A stretch of 55,818 nt of DNA from a virus: positions 1-55,818 of IMG/VR virus record IMGVR_UViG_3300028822_000225, one strand, 5' to 3'. The notes below the pieces were generated by a model that saw only the letters and a list, made by a program, of their open reading frames with translations, was not told the origin of the DNA and searched no databases. Both the position numbers and the translations under genes were made by a program. Shown here piece after piece: positions 6,740 through 13,785 of this stretch; position 1 is the stretch's first letter, and every line of letters begins with the position of its first letter.

Positions 6740-7608
6740 TAAGTGTAATTACTTGTGTTTGGAACAGAGAGAATGAAAGGATACAAAACTGTATAGATTA
6801 TTTAAAAGACCAAGTAGACGAGATAATAGTTGTCGATTATGGAAGTGATGAACCTATAAAAATTAATAATGCTAAAATAATTAGGTATGATAAAAATCCT
6901 GTATTTAATAAATCTCATGCACTAAATTTAGGAATTAAGGCTGCCAAAAATAAATTTATTATGTGTGTAGATTGTGATATGATTATTCCCGAAGATGTGG
7001 TTTCTGATATAAAAAACACTTTGATAGACGATGCAACTTTTATAATAAATACAAATGTTAATAGGATAAATAAGGGGGACATTGGTAATTGGGATAAGGC
7101 TTTCCCTTGGCATAAGGAAAATATTGGTATGAATCGTGCGAGGTCCTCTGCAAATGGGGGGATGCAAGTATTTTCAAAAGAATGGGTAGAAGAAATTCAT
7201 GGATATGATGAACAATTCATACTATTGGGATGTATGGATAATGATATGGTGAATAGGGCTGTTTTCAGTGAAATGAGAATAATTGATGTTAATATGCCTA
7301 TATATCATCAAGAACATGAAAAGAAGAAGGGAGATGTTTTTGGTAAAGAAAATGAGGAGAAAGTTAACTTTATCACAAACGAGAAACTGCATTACTACAT
7401 AGAAAAAACAAATAATATGATTGTAAAAAATCCAGGTCCTTGGGGAGAAGATGAACCAAATCAAGATAAATTCATAAGTTTATGGACTAATTGGGATGAA
7501 ACATTTCCTGCATTACAAGACAAACGTGAAAAAATGCTTCAAGAAATTAAAAATTTTATAATTGAAAAAAAAATACCTATAAAAAAAATGGATGTGAAAT
7601 GGAAATAA
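6736..7608 (+). CDS. Family 2-like glycosyltransferase (GT-A fold)
   Basis: 290 aa. The N-terminus ISVITCVWNRENERIQNCI is the start of a GT2 nucleotide-binding domain. CVDCDMII (77-84) gives the DxD metal and sugar-nucleotide motif (D79, D81). The GYDEQFILLGCMDNDMV stretch (about 155-171) resembles the C-terminal galactosyltransferase-type segment, with the ED/DN base region. Transfers a sugar from a nucleotide donor to a glycan acceptor; the galactosyl preference is a guess. Start overlaps the stop of the preceding gene. Confidence 0.85.
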   Translation: MISVITCVWNRENERIQNCIDYLKDQVDEIIVVDYGSDEPIKINNAKIIRYDKNPVFNKSHALNLGIKAAKNKFIMCVDCDMIIPEDVVSDIKNTLIDDATFIINTNVNRINKGDIGNWDKAFPWHKENIGMNRARSSANGGMQVFSKEWVEEIHGYDEQFILLGCMDNDMVNRAVFSEMRIIDVNMPIYHQEHEKKKGDVFGKENEEKVNFITNEKLHYYIEKTNNMIVKNPGPWGEDEPNQDKFISLWTNWDETFPALQDKREKMLQEIKNFIIEKKIPIKKMDVKWK

Positions 7609-7862
7609 AAAAGAGAAAATCAACCTATACTCTGGGGGAAAAGGTAAAATTTTACATAGCTCTTAAATTGAATAAAAACCCTGAATATTGTTGGATGAAT
7701 TTGGTTTTATGGGTATTAGGTTATAGAAGTTTTTGGAGTTTGTTTTTTAAAAATCACCCTGAAAATGATTATAAAGACCAATCTTGCAGAGAAGATAATA
7801 TTTATTGTCCTTATGCTTATTGTGGTAAATGTGAAGAAACAGGGAGGTTTTATAATAAATGA
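7599..7862 (+). CDS. Hypothetical Cys- and Trp-containing protein, 87 aa
   Basis: Overlaps the glycosyltransferase end by 10 nt and ends overlapping the next ATG. A hydrophobic stretch (YCWMNLVLWVLGYRSFWSLFF, about 30-50) could be a membrane-surface helix. It is followed by four cysteines (SCRED, YCPYAYCGKC) near 68-83 that may bind a metal. No family recognised. Its position between two glycosyltransferases suggests a role in the same pathway. Confidence 0.65.
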   Translation: MEIKKRKSTYTLGEKVKFYIALKLNKNPEYCWMNLVLWVLGYRSFWSLFFKNHPENDYKDQSCREDNIYCPYAYCGKCEETGRFYNK

Positions 7863-8518
7863 AAAAGAAAATCCTTATAGCAATCATAAGTAATAGAAGT
7901 GCTTGGTCTAAACATTTTTCTATGAGTTTGGTTAATTTAATCCATGAAACAAGAATGAAACACAACATTGAATGGATTAATGTTTCTAGTTGTGATGTTA
8001 ATTATATGAGAAATCGTGCATGTCTTATTGCTCAGGCTAAAGGGAATGAGGCTCGGGAATGGAATTATGATTATATTGTTATGTTAGATGATGACCACAT
8101 TTATCCTGAAGATTTCATTAATAAATTTGTGGATTATGATTTACCTGTAGTCACCGGATGCACTAGTCAAAGAACCCCCCCATACAAACAGACTCAATAT
8201 AAACAAATAAAAGGGATTGGGATGAAAGATGAAGAAAATATTGTTAATCCTAAAGAAACTGAGGGGTTAGTTCAAATAGATGCTAGTGGGCCTGTAGGGA
8301 TGTGTATTAAGACAGAAGTCCTTGAAAAAATGAAATATCCTTATTTCGAACAGATTAATCTAAATAATAGTCCAAGTATCCGTGGTGGAGATATTCAATT
8401 TTGTCAACAATTAAAAGAATTAGAAATACTTCTTTATTTGGATAGTTCAGTATCATTTCCCCATTGTGCGGGAGATACATTATATGCAGATAGAGGGCAA
8501 GTTCATTATCACCCATAA
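7859..8518 (+). CDS. GT-A glycosyltransferase-like protein, 219 aa
   Basis: Contains MRNRACLIAQAK (50-61), a Rossmann-like segment, then DYIVMLDDDHIYPEDF (71-86) with the DDD metal motif at 77-79. DASGPVGMCIKTEVLEKM follows in the acceptor half. This layout matches the short Anp1/GT2-like glycosyltransferases frequent in phages and archaeal viruses. It closes the glycan cassette. The C-terminus ends HYHP* before a non-coding stretch with inverted repeats. Sugar and acceptor unknown. Confidence 0.8.
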   Translation: MKKKILIAIISNRSAWSKHFSMSLVNLIHETRMKHNIEWINVSSCDVNYMRNRACLIAQAKGNEAREWNYDYIVMLDDDHIYPEDFINKFVDYDLPVVTGCTSQRTPPYKQTQYKQIKGIGMKDEENIVNPKETEGLVQIDASGPVGMCIKTEVLEKMKYPYFEQINLNNSPSIRGGDIQFCQQLKELEILLYLDSSVSFPHCAGDTLYADRGQVHYHP

Positions 8519-8540
8519 TACTCAAAACCAATAAAATGGA

Positions 8541-8560
8541 GTTCACAACTATTGTTCACC
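8541..8560 (+). repeat. Inverted repeat / operator candidate, left copy
   Basis: GTTCACAACTATTGTTCACC is close to the reverse complement of 8727-8748, with GTTCACAAC exactly complementary to GTTGTGAAC. The two copies face each other across about 165 bp. Confidence 0.6.
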
Positions 8561-8726
8561 AAATTTCATGTAAGTGTTCTTAGTATTCTAGAAATTAGGC
8601 TACTAAGCAAAAAAATAGGAGTAAATTGGTTTTGTCTTAATCGTCGATATATTAAAAAAATGGATAAAAAAATGGATAAAAGGCTTAAAATTAAAAAAAC
8701 AATAAAATGGTTAGAAAAACCTAAGA

Positions 8727-8748
8727 GTTGTGAACAACAGTTGTGAAC
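8727..8748 (+). repeat. Inverted repeat / operator candidate, right copy
   Basis: GTTGTGAAC occurs twice separated by AACA, containing the palindrome ACAAC-A-GTTGT, and ends five bases before the ATG of the ribbon-helix-helix gene. A tandem palindromic site next to the gene for a DNA-binding protein suggests autoregulation (inference). Confidence 0.6.
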
Positions 8749-8752
8749 TAAA

Positions 8753-9043
8753 ATGTCTCAAAAAAAGTATTTAAGAACAAGTATTAACTTCGGAAAAAGA
8801 GGAGAATTATCTAGAGAAATTGTAGAGAAGATAATTAAGAAAAAAGGGAATGTGGGTCTCTCTGAAGAAATCAGGAAAGCACTTGTAACACACTTTTCGA
8901 ATAAGCCTGAGTTTAAGGAGGCTAAGATTAATTCCTTAATTGAAGAGAGAAAAAAGCTTCACAAAGAATTAAAAAACCTATCTGAGAAACTAAGTAATAA
9001 TGGGGATGATTTAGAAAAACTTGGATATGAGGTAGATTTATGA
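8753..9043 (+). CDS. Ribbon-helix-helix-like DNA-binding protein with coiled-coil tail
   Basis: 96 aa. A short N-terminal strand (YLRTSINFG) is followed by two predicted helices (ELSREIVEKIIKKK and GLSEEIRKALVTHF), the Arc/MetJ-like arrangement. From residue 60 a K/E/L helix (IEERKKLHKELKNLSEKL) could dimerise. RHH proteins bind DNA as dimers on short inverted or tandem sites, and tandem GTTGTGAAC sites lie just upstream of the start, so this is a likely autoregulator. Stop overlaps the next ATG. Confidence 0.6.
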   Translation: MSQKKYLRTSINFGKRGELSREIVEKIIKKKGNVGLSEEIRKALVTHFSNKPEFKEAKINSLIEERKKLHKELKNLSEKLSNNGDDLEKLGYEVDL

Positions 9044-9330
9044 GAGAGAAAAAAGAAAGGAAGAAAATATTTGAGAGTTGTGTTGGAAAAGGGAGAGTTG
9101 TAAAAGTGGAAGATGAGCATGAATCCTTTAGATTTTGGAATAAGGGAACAGTGCATAAACCCTGTTATCTTTTTCAAGATGGGAAGGGTGAGGAAAAAAG
9201 AATAATTGACCCTAATATTAAAGAAGGGGATGGACATATTATAGAGAATAAAGAAGTTTCAAATATTAAAAATGCTAAAGAAGTTTTTTCAAAAACAGGA
9301 AGTATACATGAAAATCATTATTTCAAGTAA
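9040..9330 (+). CDS. Hypothetical protein, 96 aa
   Basis: Start overlaps the RHH stop (TTATGA), so it is co-transcribed. The sequence is a mixed beta-type region (SCVGKGRVVKVEDEHESFRF, GTVHKPCYLF) followed by a charged half with two ENK/ENH segments. No recognised motif. Last gene of this transcription unit: a new promoter follows. Confidence 0.6.
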   Translation: MREKKERKKIFESCVGKGRVVKVEDEHESFRFWNKGTVHKPCYLFQDGKGEEKRIIDPNIKEGDGHIIENKEVSNIKNAKEVFSKTGSIHENHYFK

Positions 9331-9351
9331 TCACTATAAAGTTAATGGAAA

Positions 9352-9363
9352 GTTTTATAAATA
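9352..9363 (+). promoter_or_regulatory. Archaeal TATA box, leaderless promoter for 9383
   Basis: GTTTTATAAATA is centred about 25 nt before the ATG at 9383, so transcription would start at or very near the start codon. Confidence 0.7.
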
Positions 9364-9382
9364 AGTGTTTTTTTAATTAAAA

Positions 9383-9634
9383 ATGGGAGAGATAATTTTT
9401 GAGGAAAAAAGAACTTATTTAGATACTAAAACCTGTAGAAAATTAATCTTAGACTTCTTGAAATCAAATATGGAATGGAATAATACTAAACAAGTAGCTA
9501 ATAGCATTAAAGTAAATTATGTTACTGTGAAAAATCATTTGGAACACATGAGAGATTCTAACCAAGTAGAGAAGATGAATGTTCCTTATGGAAATAGGCA
9601 GATGACTTTATGGAAGGCAAAATTAAAGAAATAA
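9383..9634 (+). CDS. Winged-helix DNA-binding protein, 83 aa
   Basis: After an N-terminal strand, residues 18-60 (CRKLILDFLKSN, TKQVANSIKVNYVTVKNHLEHMRDSN) form a helix plus helix-turn-helix with a typical recognition helix. QVEKMNVPYGNRQMTLWKAK forms the wing. This is an ArsR/MarR-like small wHTH, probably a transcription regulator. It has its own leaderless TATA promoter. Confidence 0.75.
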   Translation: MGEIIFEEKRTYLDTKTCRKLILDFLKSNMEWNNTKQVANSIKVNYVTVKNHLEHMRDSNQVEKMNVPYGNRQMTLWKAKLKK

Positions 9635-9703
9635 AACATAATAGAGATAGAGAAATTCTTTAAAAGTAAAGAAAATAAAAATGTACAAATATAAATTAGA
9701 AAA

Positions 9704-9979
9704 ATGAAAACAATTAAAGATGTTAGTAGGATAGTACTAAACCATGATTTATATGATGCAGTAGATAATTATGAAATTAAAAGAATTGTTGTAGAAAATA
9801 TGAAACAAATCCTAAAGAATAACCCTGAAGTTGATATTGAACAAATAAAAGTAGTGGGTATTACAGAATCAGGTAAACTTCAATTTAAGGTTCCAGAGAC
9901 ATTTAAAAATAGGCAAGTAATTATTCTATTAGCTTATTTGAAATGGTTTTTTGATTTAAATGATGAGGATTTGAAATGA
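9704..9979 (+). CDS. Hypothetical protein, 91 aa, C-terminus related to the FFNxTxEDLE family
   Basis: Ends LAYLKWFFDLNDEDLK, resembling the end block of the proteins at 5142, 49775 and 52340, and begins MKTIKDVSRIV, like their KTLKDL start. The middle (VVENMKQILKNNPEVDIEQIKVVGITESGKLQFKV, quoted in part) is not shared. A small ORF of 8 codons ends at its start (AAAATGA). Function unknown; likely a diverged family member. Confidence 0.65.
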   Translation: MKTIKDVSRIVLNHDLYDAVDNYEIKRIVVENMKQILKNNPEVDIEQIKVVGITESGKLQFKVPETFKNRQVIILLAYLKWFFDLNDEDLK

Positions 9980-10536
9980 GTGAAAAAGTTAACCCTAGAG
10001 TTGGAAAAGATGCCAGGAATGTAAAAAGTACTAAAGAGAGGAAGAAAGTAATCCAATTAAGGAGTAAGGGAAAAACATGGGATGAGATTGCCAAACAAGT
10101 TGGTATAAATATTATGACTGCTAAAAAATATTATAATGAGGAGATGGGGATGAGTGTAACAATGAGTAAACCACATGGAAATTATTTTCAAAAACACCTT
10201 GAATATATGGAGGAAAGATATAGTGGGGTTGTTGAAACAACTGACCGTTTACACAATATGGCTAAAAAAGCAATAGATACTATAGAAGAACAAGATATTG
10301 ATGATGTTAGGACTTATGTTAAATTTATGAAAACAGCTCCTGTTATACTTCAAATTATTAGGGAAATACGTGAACAAATAGAGGGTCTTCGTAAGGAAAA
10401 TGGAGAAATTACTATGGAAATGAAAAAACGTATGCCAACACTTTCTGACTTCAACAAACAATTAAATGAGGCTATTATTACTTTACAAGAACAAGGATAT
10501 ATAGTAATAAAGAAACCACTCAATATAGATAAGTGA
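9976..10536 (+). CDS. HTH plus helical protein, candidate small terminase subunit
   Basis: 186 aa. Residues 20-52 (KERKKVIQLRSKGKTWDEIA, then VGINIMTAKKYYNEE) form a helix-turn-helix of the kind found at the N-terminus of phage small terminases. The rest is long helices (EYMEERYSGVVETTDRLHNM, LQIIREIREQIEGLRKENGE) suited to oligomerisation. No other small-terminase candidate is clear in the genome. It is on the opposite strand and about 27 kb from the large subunit, so it may instead be a regulator. Confidence 0.45.
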   Translation: MSEKVNPRVGKDARNVKSTKERKKVIQLRSKGKTWDEIAKQVGINIMTAKKYYNEEMGMSVTMSKPHGNYFQKHLEYMEERYSGVVETTDRLHNMAKKAIDTIEEQDIDDVRTYVKFMKTAPVILQIIREIREQIEGLRKENGEITMEMKKRMPTLSDFNKQLNEAIITLQEQGYIVIKKPLNIDK

Positions 10537-10552
10537 AAGGAGGAGAATTAAA

Positions 10553-10969
10553 ATGGATGCAAATAAAAAAGTGTATGAATTAAGTGAAGAAGAAATTACT
10601 CAAAAGAGACTTCAATTAGAGAGGAAAGAATTAGAAGTTGAAAAAAAAGAAATTGAATTAGAAAAATTGAATTTGCTGCTTGAAAAAAAACTTCCTGAAA
10701 TCGCTTCAAAAGAATCTCTTGAAACATTAGAAGAAGAAGTATCTAGTGGAAAGACTTATGAGAATGGTATTTATCGTGAATTAAAACCTTCAGAAATTGA
10801 AGAAAAGAAATTAGATATAGAAATGCAAAAGAAGTTTATAGAACAAAAACTATCAACCCGTTCTCTTAGAAATAATATTGGTATTTTGAGAAGCGAGATA
10901 GACCAAGCAAAGAGAAATCAAATAAACCCTCTTAAAAAACAATTAAGGGAAGGAGTTATAAAACAATGA
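10553..10969 (+). CDS. Coiled-coil protein, 138 aa
   Basis: Preceded by a strong ribosome site (AAAGGAGGAGAATTAAAATG). Residues 10-45 are an uninterrupted E/K/L heptad helix, followed by a GKTYENGIYRELKPSEIEEK hinge and a second helix. This antiparallel two-helix layout resembles scaffold-like or terminase-associated phage proteins, but no family is recognised. Confidence 0.65.
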   Translation: MDANKKVYELSEEEITQKRLQLERKELEVEKKEIELEKLNLLLEKKLPEIASKESLETLEEEVSSGKTYENGIYRELKPSEIEEKKLDIEMQKKFIEQKLSTRSLRNNIGILRSEIDQAKRNQINPLKKQLREGVIKQ

Positions 10970-11241
10970 GCAATCTAGATATATTATCTGTAACAGAGAG
11001 ACAAATCCTTTTATCTGTTAATAAAAAAAAAGTGAATCATGCATATAATATATGCAGAGGTATTTGTAGCTATGTCCATGGTCTTAACACATTAGATAGA
11101 TTAGAAGTAAAAGGTCTTATTGAAATAAATAAAACCAAAAGAGAAAAAAAGATTACCTTAACAAATAAAGGGAAAGAAGTTATATTATGTTTATTAAACC
11201 TAAAGAAAATAGCAGATGAAGATAATACCGTTCAGAACTAG
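10966..11241 (+). CDS. Winged-helix (MarR-like) DNA-binding protein, 91 aa
   Basis: LSVTERQILLSVN, an HTH region around NICRGICSYVHGLNTLDRLE, then VKGLIEINKTKREKKITLTN with the KGKEV end. This is the usual MarR/PadR-type order: helix, HTH, wing strand pair, closing helix. Start overlaps the previous stop. Overlaps the SWIM protein by 26 nt. Probably a transcription regulator. Confidence 0.65.
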   Translation: MSNLDILSVTERQILLSVNKKKVNHAYNICRGICSYVHGLNTLDRLEVKGLIEINKTKREKKITLTNKGKEVILCLLNLKKIADEDNTVQN

Positions 11242-11473
11242 ACTAGATAATAGGTGGAATAGAATTTATGAATTCAATTTCAAACCAAGCAATCCAAAAC
11301 ATGAAATCCATATAACTGAAATTAAAATTGATGAAATAAACGATGAACTTGTTTATACAGATTGTACCTGCAATGATACAATCTATAATAAAAATCCTTT
11401 ATGTAAGCATAAGAAAGAAGCTCTTAGGATATTAAAAGAATTTAAAATTTACCCTTTTGAAGATGAAAAATGA
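11216..11473 (+). CDS. SWIM zinc-finger-like protein, 85 aa
   Basis: The C-terminal half reads YTDCTCNDTIYNKNPLCKHK, that is CxC followed by CxH, the ligand pattern of SWIM zinc fingers. The N-terminal half is beta-rich (YEFNFKP, EIHITEIKID), as in SWIM domains, which bind DNA or proteins and often accompany recombination or helicase factors. The start at 11216 lies inside the end of the preceding wHTH gene. The stop overlaps the nuclease-like gene start (AAATGA). Confidence 0.75.
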   Translation: MKIIPFRTRLDNRWNRIYEFNFKPSNPKHEIHITEIKIDEINDELVYTDCTCNDTIYNKNPLCKHKKEALRILKEFKIYPFEDEK

Positions 11474-11844
11474 ACTCGCAACAAAAGAAATTTGCTGAAT
11501 ATAGAATATTACAATCATTGAAATTTCCTCGTAGGAACTCAGGGGAAGTTAAATGTTGGAAAGGAACTAGTTTTGAACACTTTAGAGCAATGTCAGAGAT
11601 TGTTTGGTATCTAGTAAATCAGGGTTATGATGTCCGTACTGAATGTGAATTCACTAAAGGAGGGAGATGTGATATTTTGGCTATCTCAAATGGACAAGCA
11701 TGGATTATTGAGGTATTAAAAAGTGAAACTAAAGAGATGTTCTTAAATAAATTAAACTATTATCCCGACGACATTTCAGATATAATCCCTATTCGTGTAG
11801 AAGATTGGAATATGAATTATGCTGAAGAATTGCTTGGATTGTAA
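11470..11844 (+). CDS. PD-(D/E)xK nuclease-like protein, 124 aa
   Basis: Residues 35-60 give a helix (EHFRAMSEIVWYLVNQGYDV), then GGRCDILAISNGQAWIIEVL (65-84), with the acidic D of strand 1 and the E of strand 2 of a restriction-endonuclease-like core. The usual ExK is EVLK, so the lysine is shifted by one residue; the enzyme may be inactive or slightly rearranged. Last gene before the acidic membrane protein. Alternatives are a Holliday-junction-resolvase-like or repair nuclease. Confidence 0.6.
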   Translation: MNSQQKKFAEYRILQSLKFPRRNSGEVKCWKGTSFEHFRAMSEIVWYLVNQGYDVRTECEFTKGGRCDILAISNGQAWIIEVLKSETKEMFLNKLNYYPDDISDIIPIRVEDWNMNYAEELLGL

Positions 11845-11887
11845 TATATGTTATAAAACACCCTATATTTAAAATGACTATAGAAAA

Positions 11888-11920
11888 CCTTATAAATAAC
11901 TTTATACTGATATATTTATG
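11888..11920 (+). promoter_or_regulatory. Two TATA-like boxes upstream of the acidic membrane protein gene
   Basis: CCTTATAAATA (11888-11898) and GATATATTTAT (about 11909-11919) precede the ATG at 11964. The second predicts a leader of about 20 nt containing the ribosome site GGGGG. Confidence 0.5.
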
Positions 11921-11963
11921 ATTTCACCTCAAATTAAAATAGATGTAAGGGGGTATAGATAGA

Positions 11964-12560
11964 ATGGAAGACAAATGGTTAGTAACTCTCTTTGTTGTGG
12001 CTGGTTTACTTGTTGGTACTTTAATAGGTGCTACAGGATTCTCTCAAACAGAAATTGTAGAGAAAGAAGTTCCGGTTATACAGGAGAAGTTAGTAGAGAA
12101 AGAATGTCCTTCTTGTCCGGAAGTTACTTGTCCAGAGGTAGAAATGCCTGAAGTTGAGAATGCTGATAATGAGCTTCTTAATGAATTCTTAGAAGATGAG
12201 TTTAGTGATGAATATGGTGCTATAGAATCCAATGCAACAATGTATGCAATGGAAGAACTTGAAGATGATGACTATGAAGTAGTCTTAGAATATCTAGAGT
12301 CAATTGTTGATGGTGCTATAGACGAAGATTCTATTGAAGTAGATGAGGAATCTATGGAAATAGATGTGGAAGTTACAAAACTAGGACTTGGAGAAGATGA
12401 GGACAAGAAAGCAATTGTCACTTTCGAACTTGAAGTTGAATACGAACTCGAAGAGGGAGTAAGAGACGAATATGAGAGAGACCTTGTAGTTGAATATGAG
12501 GTATTTTTCGAAGAAGGTGATTTTGATGACGAAGAAGTTACACTTCTTAACATTGCTTAA
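11964..12560 (+). CDS. N-terminally anchored, very acidic protein, 198 aa
   Basis: Residues 6-27 (LVTLFVVAGLLVGTLIGATG) form a membrane anchor or signal. The next 40 residues contain VEKEVPVIQEKLVEKECPSC repeats and two cysteine pairs. The rest is dominated by D and E (for example LEDDDYEVVLEYLES). The expected topology is a short cytoplasmic tail with the acidic domain outside. It may be a surface or spanin-like/exclusion protein; no family is recognised. It ends the rightward transcription unit: a poly-T tract follows at once. Confidence 0.7.
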   Translation: MEDKWLVTLFVVAGLLVGTLIGATGFSQTEIVEKEVPVIQEKLVEKECPSCPEVTCPEVEMPEVENADNELLNEFLEDEFSDEYGAIESNATMYAMEELEDDDYEVVLEYLESIVDGAIDEDSIEVDEESMEIDVEVTKLGLGEDEDKKAIVTFELEVEYELEEGVRDEYERDLVVEYEVFFEEGDFDDEEVTLLNIA

Positions 12561-12562
12561 TT

Positions 12563-12599
12563 GTTAAAATTATTTTTTATTTTTTTATTTTTTTATTTC
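12563..12599 (+). terminator. Poly-T transcription terminator
   Basis: Three runs of six to seven T separated by single A residues follow the stop at 12560, the normal form of an archaeal terminator on the + strand. It separates the 47-12560 operon from the tRNA pair. Confidence 0.7.
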
Positions 12600-12601
12600 T
12601 T

Positions 12602-12672
12602 GGGCAGATGGTGAAATGTTATCACGCTTCTTTTGCAAGGAAGAGTTCGGGGTTCAATTCCCCGTCAGTCCA
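12602..12672 (+). tRNA. tRNA-Ala (anticodon UGC)
   Basis: 71 nt, cloverleaf folded by eye. The acceptor arm GGGCAGA pairs with TCAGTCC, with one A-A mismatch at pair 5 and the G3:U70 pair that defines alanine tRNAs. D-stem GTGA/TCAC; anticodon stem CTTCT/GGAAG with loop TTTGCAA; T-arm CGGGG-TTCAATT-CCCCG; discriminator A73. CCA is not encoded. Reads GCA and other GCN codons. Confidence 0.92.
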
Positions 12673-12675
12673 TAA

Positions 12676-12746
12676 GCCTCAATAGTTTAGTGGAAAAATA
12701 CCTAACTGTCTATCAGGAGTCCTGAGTTCGATTCTCAGTTGAGGCG
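12676..12746 (+). tRNA. tRNA-Asp (anticodon GUC)
   Basis: 71 nt, three bases after tRNA-Ala. The acceptor arm GCCTCAA pairs perfectly with TTGAGGC; discriminator G73 as usual for aspartate tRNA. Anticodon stem CCTAA/TCAGG has one A-C mismatch around the loop CTGTCTA; T-arm CTGAG-TTCGATT-CTCAG. CCA is not encoded. The D-stem is weak (GTTT with AAAT). Confidence 0.9.
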
Positions 12747-12873
12747 TAGAACTTTTTGTAATTTTATAGTTAATAGAAATGTTTATATATTTCAAGATAT
12801 TTATTATAATACCTCTTTTTACTTGGGGGAGGGTATAGTTCCCACTAGAGGAATTATAATCTCTCTCAAGTTT
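12747..12873. other. Gap between tRNAs and the end of the leftward virion operon
   Basis: No gene seen. It contains GTTTATATATTT (TATA-like, + strand, about 12780) and a G-rich/C-rich pair (GGGA near 12830 with TCCC near 12840) that could form a weak hairpin. A frame open across 12739-12975 on + covers the tRNA end and is rejected as coding. Confidence 0.4.
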
Positions 12874-13020
12874 TTATTGATGAGATTTTTTCCATTGCTG
12901 TACAGCAATAGCATACCTTTGAGAACTATCTTGGAATTCTTTTATCATCGCTTGATTTGCCATAAACCTTGCTAAGAAAGAATCCCTATCCTCATTTGGT
13001 TTTGGTTTCAATAAAGGCAT
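12874..13020 (-). CDS. Small virion-module protein, 48 aa, phage MPLxKPK...QW type
   Basis: Translation of 13020 down to 12874 gives a protein starting MPLLKPKPNEDRDSFLARFM and ending with an EFQD...QRYAIAVQQWKK segment. The order (MPxPKPxxxE, then FxxRxM, then EF...QR.AVxxxQW) is a recurring small domain in phage head and tail operons, sometimes fused to prohead proteases; that match is from memory. It is the last gene of the leftward operon and would be missed by a 60-codon cut-off. Codon use matches its neighbours. Function unknown. Confidence 0.65.
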   Translation of the reverse strand: MPLLKPKPNEDRDSFLARFMANQAMIKEFQDSSQRYAIAVQQWKKSHQ

Positions 13021-13064
13021 TTTATTTCTTCTTTAAAGAATTCTAACTTTTTAAAACTCCCTAT

Positions 13065-13271
13065 TTAATTAAAAATCTTTAAATCTCTTATACCAAATAG
13101 ACCTAGAATAACAGCTAATTCTGTTGCCAGAGTCTGTAATCCTGAAAGTCCACTAATATTCCCATTAAGAATTCCTGCAATAGTTCCTAATACTGCAGAA
13201 AGACCTCCTAGGAAAGCTGCAACCTTGGTCTTACTTACTTTTCCTTCCTTATTTAGAAAAGGGTTTTCCAT
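13065..13271 (-). CDS. Two-helix membrane protein, holin-like
   Basis: 68 aa from the ATG at 13271, chosen because GGAGGAAAAA precedes it by the right spacing; the frame is open to 13283. MENPFLNKEGKVSKTKVAAF leads into two hydrophobic helices (about 17-35 and 45-62). The size, the last-genes position of the virion operon and the basic start fit holin-like proteins. In archaea the lysis mechanism differs, so release function is only inferred. Confidence 0.6.
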   Translation of the reverse strand: MENPFLNKEGKVSKTKVAAFLGGLSAVLGTIAGILNGNISGLSGLQTLATELAVILGLFGIRDLKIFN

Positions 13272-13503
13272 TTTTTCCTCCATTAGATTTAATTGGTTCT
13301 AAAAATTTATCTTTAATACTTTTAGGCTTTTTATCTTCTAAAAAAGATTCAATCTTTCTTATTCGATTATCCATCTGTGTAAGCATCTCTAGCACTTTCG
13401 ATAATTCTCCACGACTATTTAATAGCAACCCAACTTCCTCCAACTCACAGTTTATTCTTTCAATTTCAGATTTAATTTCCAATATTTCGTATTCTATACG
13501 CAT
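13249..13503 (-). CDS. Coiled-coil protein, 84 aa
   Basis: Residues 1-60 are an amphipathic helix (YEILEIKSEIERINCELEEV, MLTQMDNRIRKIESFLEDKK). The end IKSNGGKNGKP is read from the same DNA that provides the ribosome site of the downstream membrane protein gene. No family recognised. Small coiled-coil proteins next to holin-like genes are common in phages (XhlA-type regulators). Confidence 0.6.
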   Translation of the reverse strand: MRIEYEILEIKSEIERINCELEEVGLLLNSRGELSKVLEMLTQMDNRIRKIESFLEDKKPKSIKDKFLEPIKSNGGKNGKPFSK

Positions 13504-13533
13504 TTTATATAATGTTTTATTTCCTTTTAAATT

Positions 13534-13785
13534 TTATTGAAGTATAATTTTTTTTAATTTTTTCTTAGCATATTGGATTCTTGTCTCTTCCTCAGACCAT
13601 TTTTTGTTAGATAAAAGAATACCTCCAACTAAAAACAATATCCCTATCCACTCATGCCCAAAAAAATCTCCTAAAGAGATATATCCATAAGAATAAATAT
13701 GTTCGATAATTAAAAAACATCCAACCCCAATGAGACTAATACTTGTTAATTTTTTAAATTCTTTTTTTATATATTCCATTTTCAT
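13534..13785 (-). CDS. Two-helix membrane protein, 83 aa
   Basis: Hydrophobic helices at about residues 15-32 (ISLIGVGCFLIIEHIY) and 45-60 (WIGILFLVGGILLS), with a basic C-terminal tail (KKKLKKIILQ). Start overlaps the tail hub stop. Could take part in release or in membrane penetration; function unknown. Confidence 0.6.
   Translation of the reverse strand: MKMEYIKKEFKKLTSISLIGVGCFLIIEHIYSYGYISLGDFFGHEWIGILFLVGGILLSNKKWSEEETRIQYAKKKLKKIILQ

Larger units (their letters stand above)
8519..8752 (+). other. Gap between glycan cassette and RHH gene; contains a weak ORF
   Basis: A frame is open over 8552-8746, and an ATG at 8660 (MDKKMDKRLKIKK) would give 28 aa, but no upstream ribosome site or homology supports it. 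The stretch is bounded by the inverted 20-22 bp repeats described separately, so it is more likely regulatory or a remnant gene. Confidence 0.3.

Noticed and set aside
12739-12975. Plus-strand ORF (78 codons) whose EGIVPT segment resembles the end of the 24958 adhesin (REGIVPT).
   Set aside because: It covers the tRNA-Asp end and lies opposite the credible 48-aa gene; the similarity is only seven residues and about 16 of 24 bases, with no reverse transcriptase or template repeat that would suggest a diversity-generating element.
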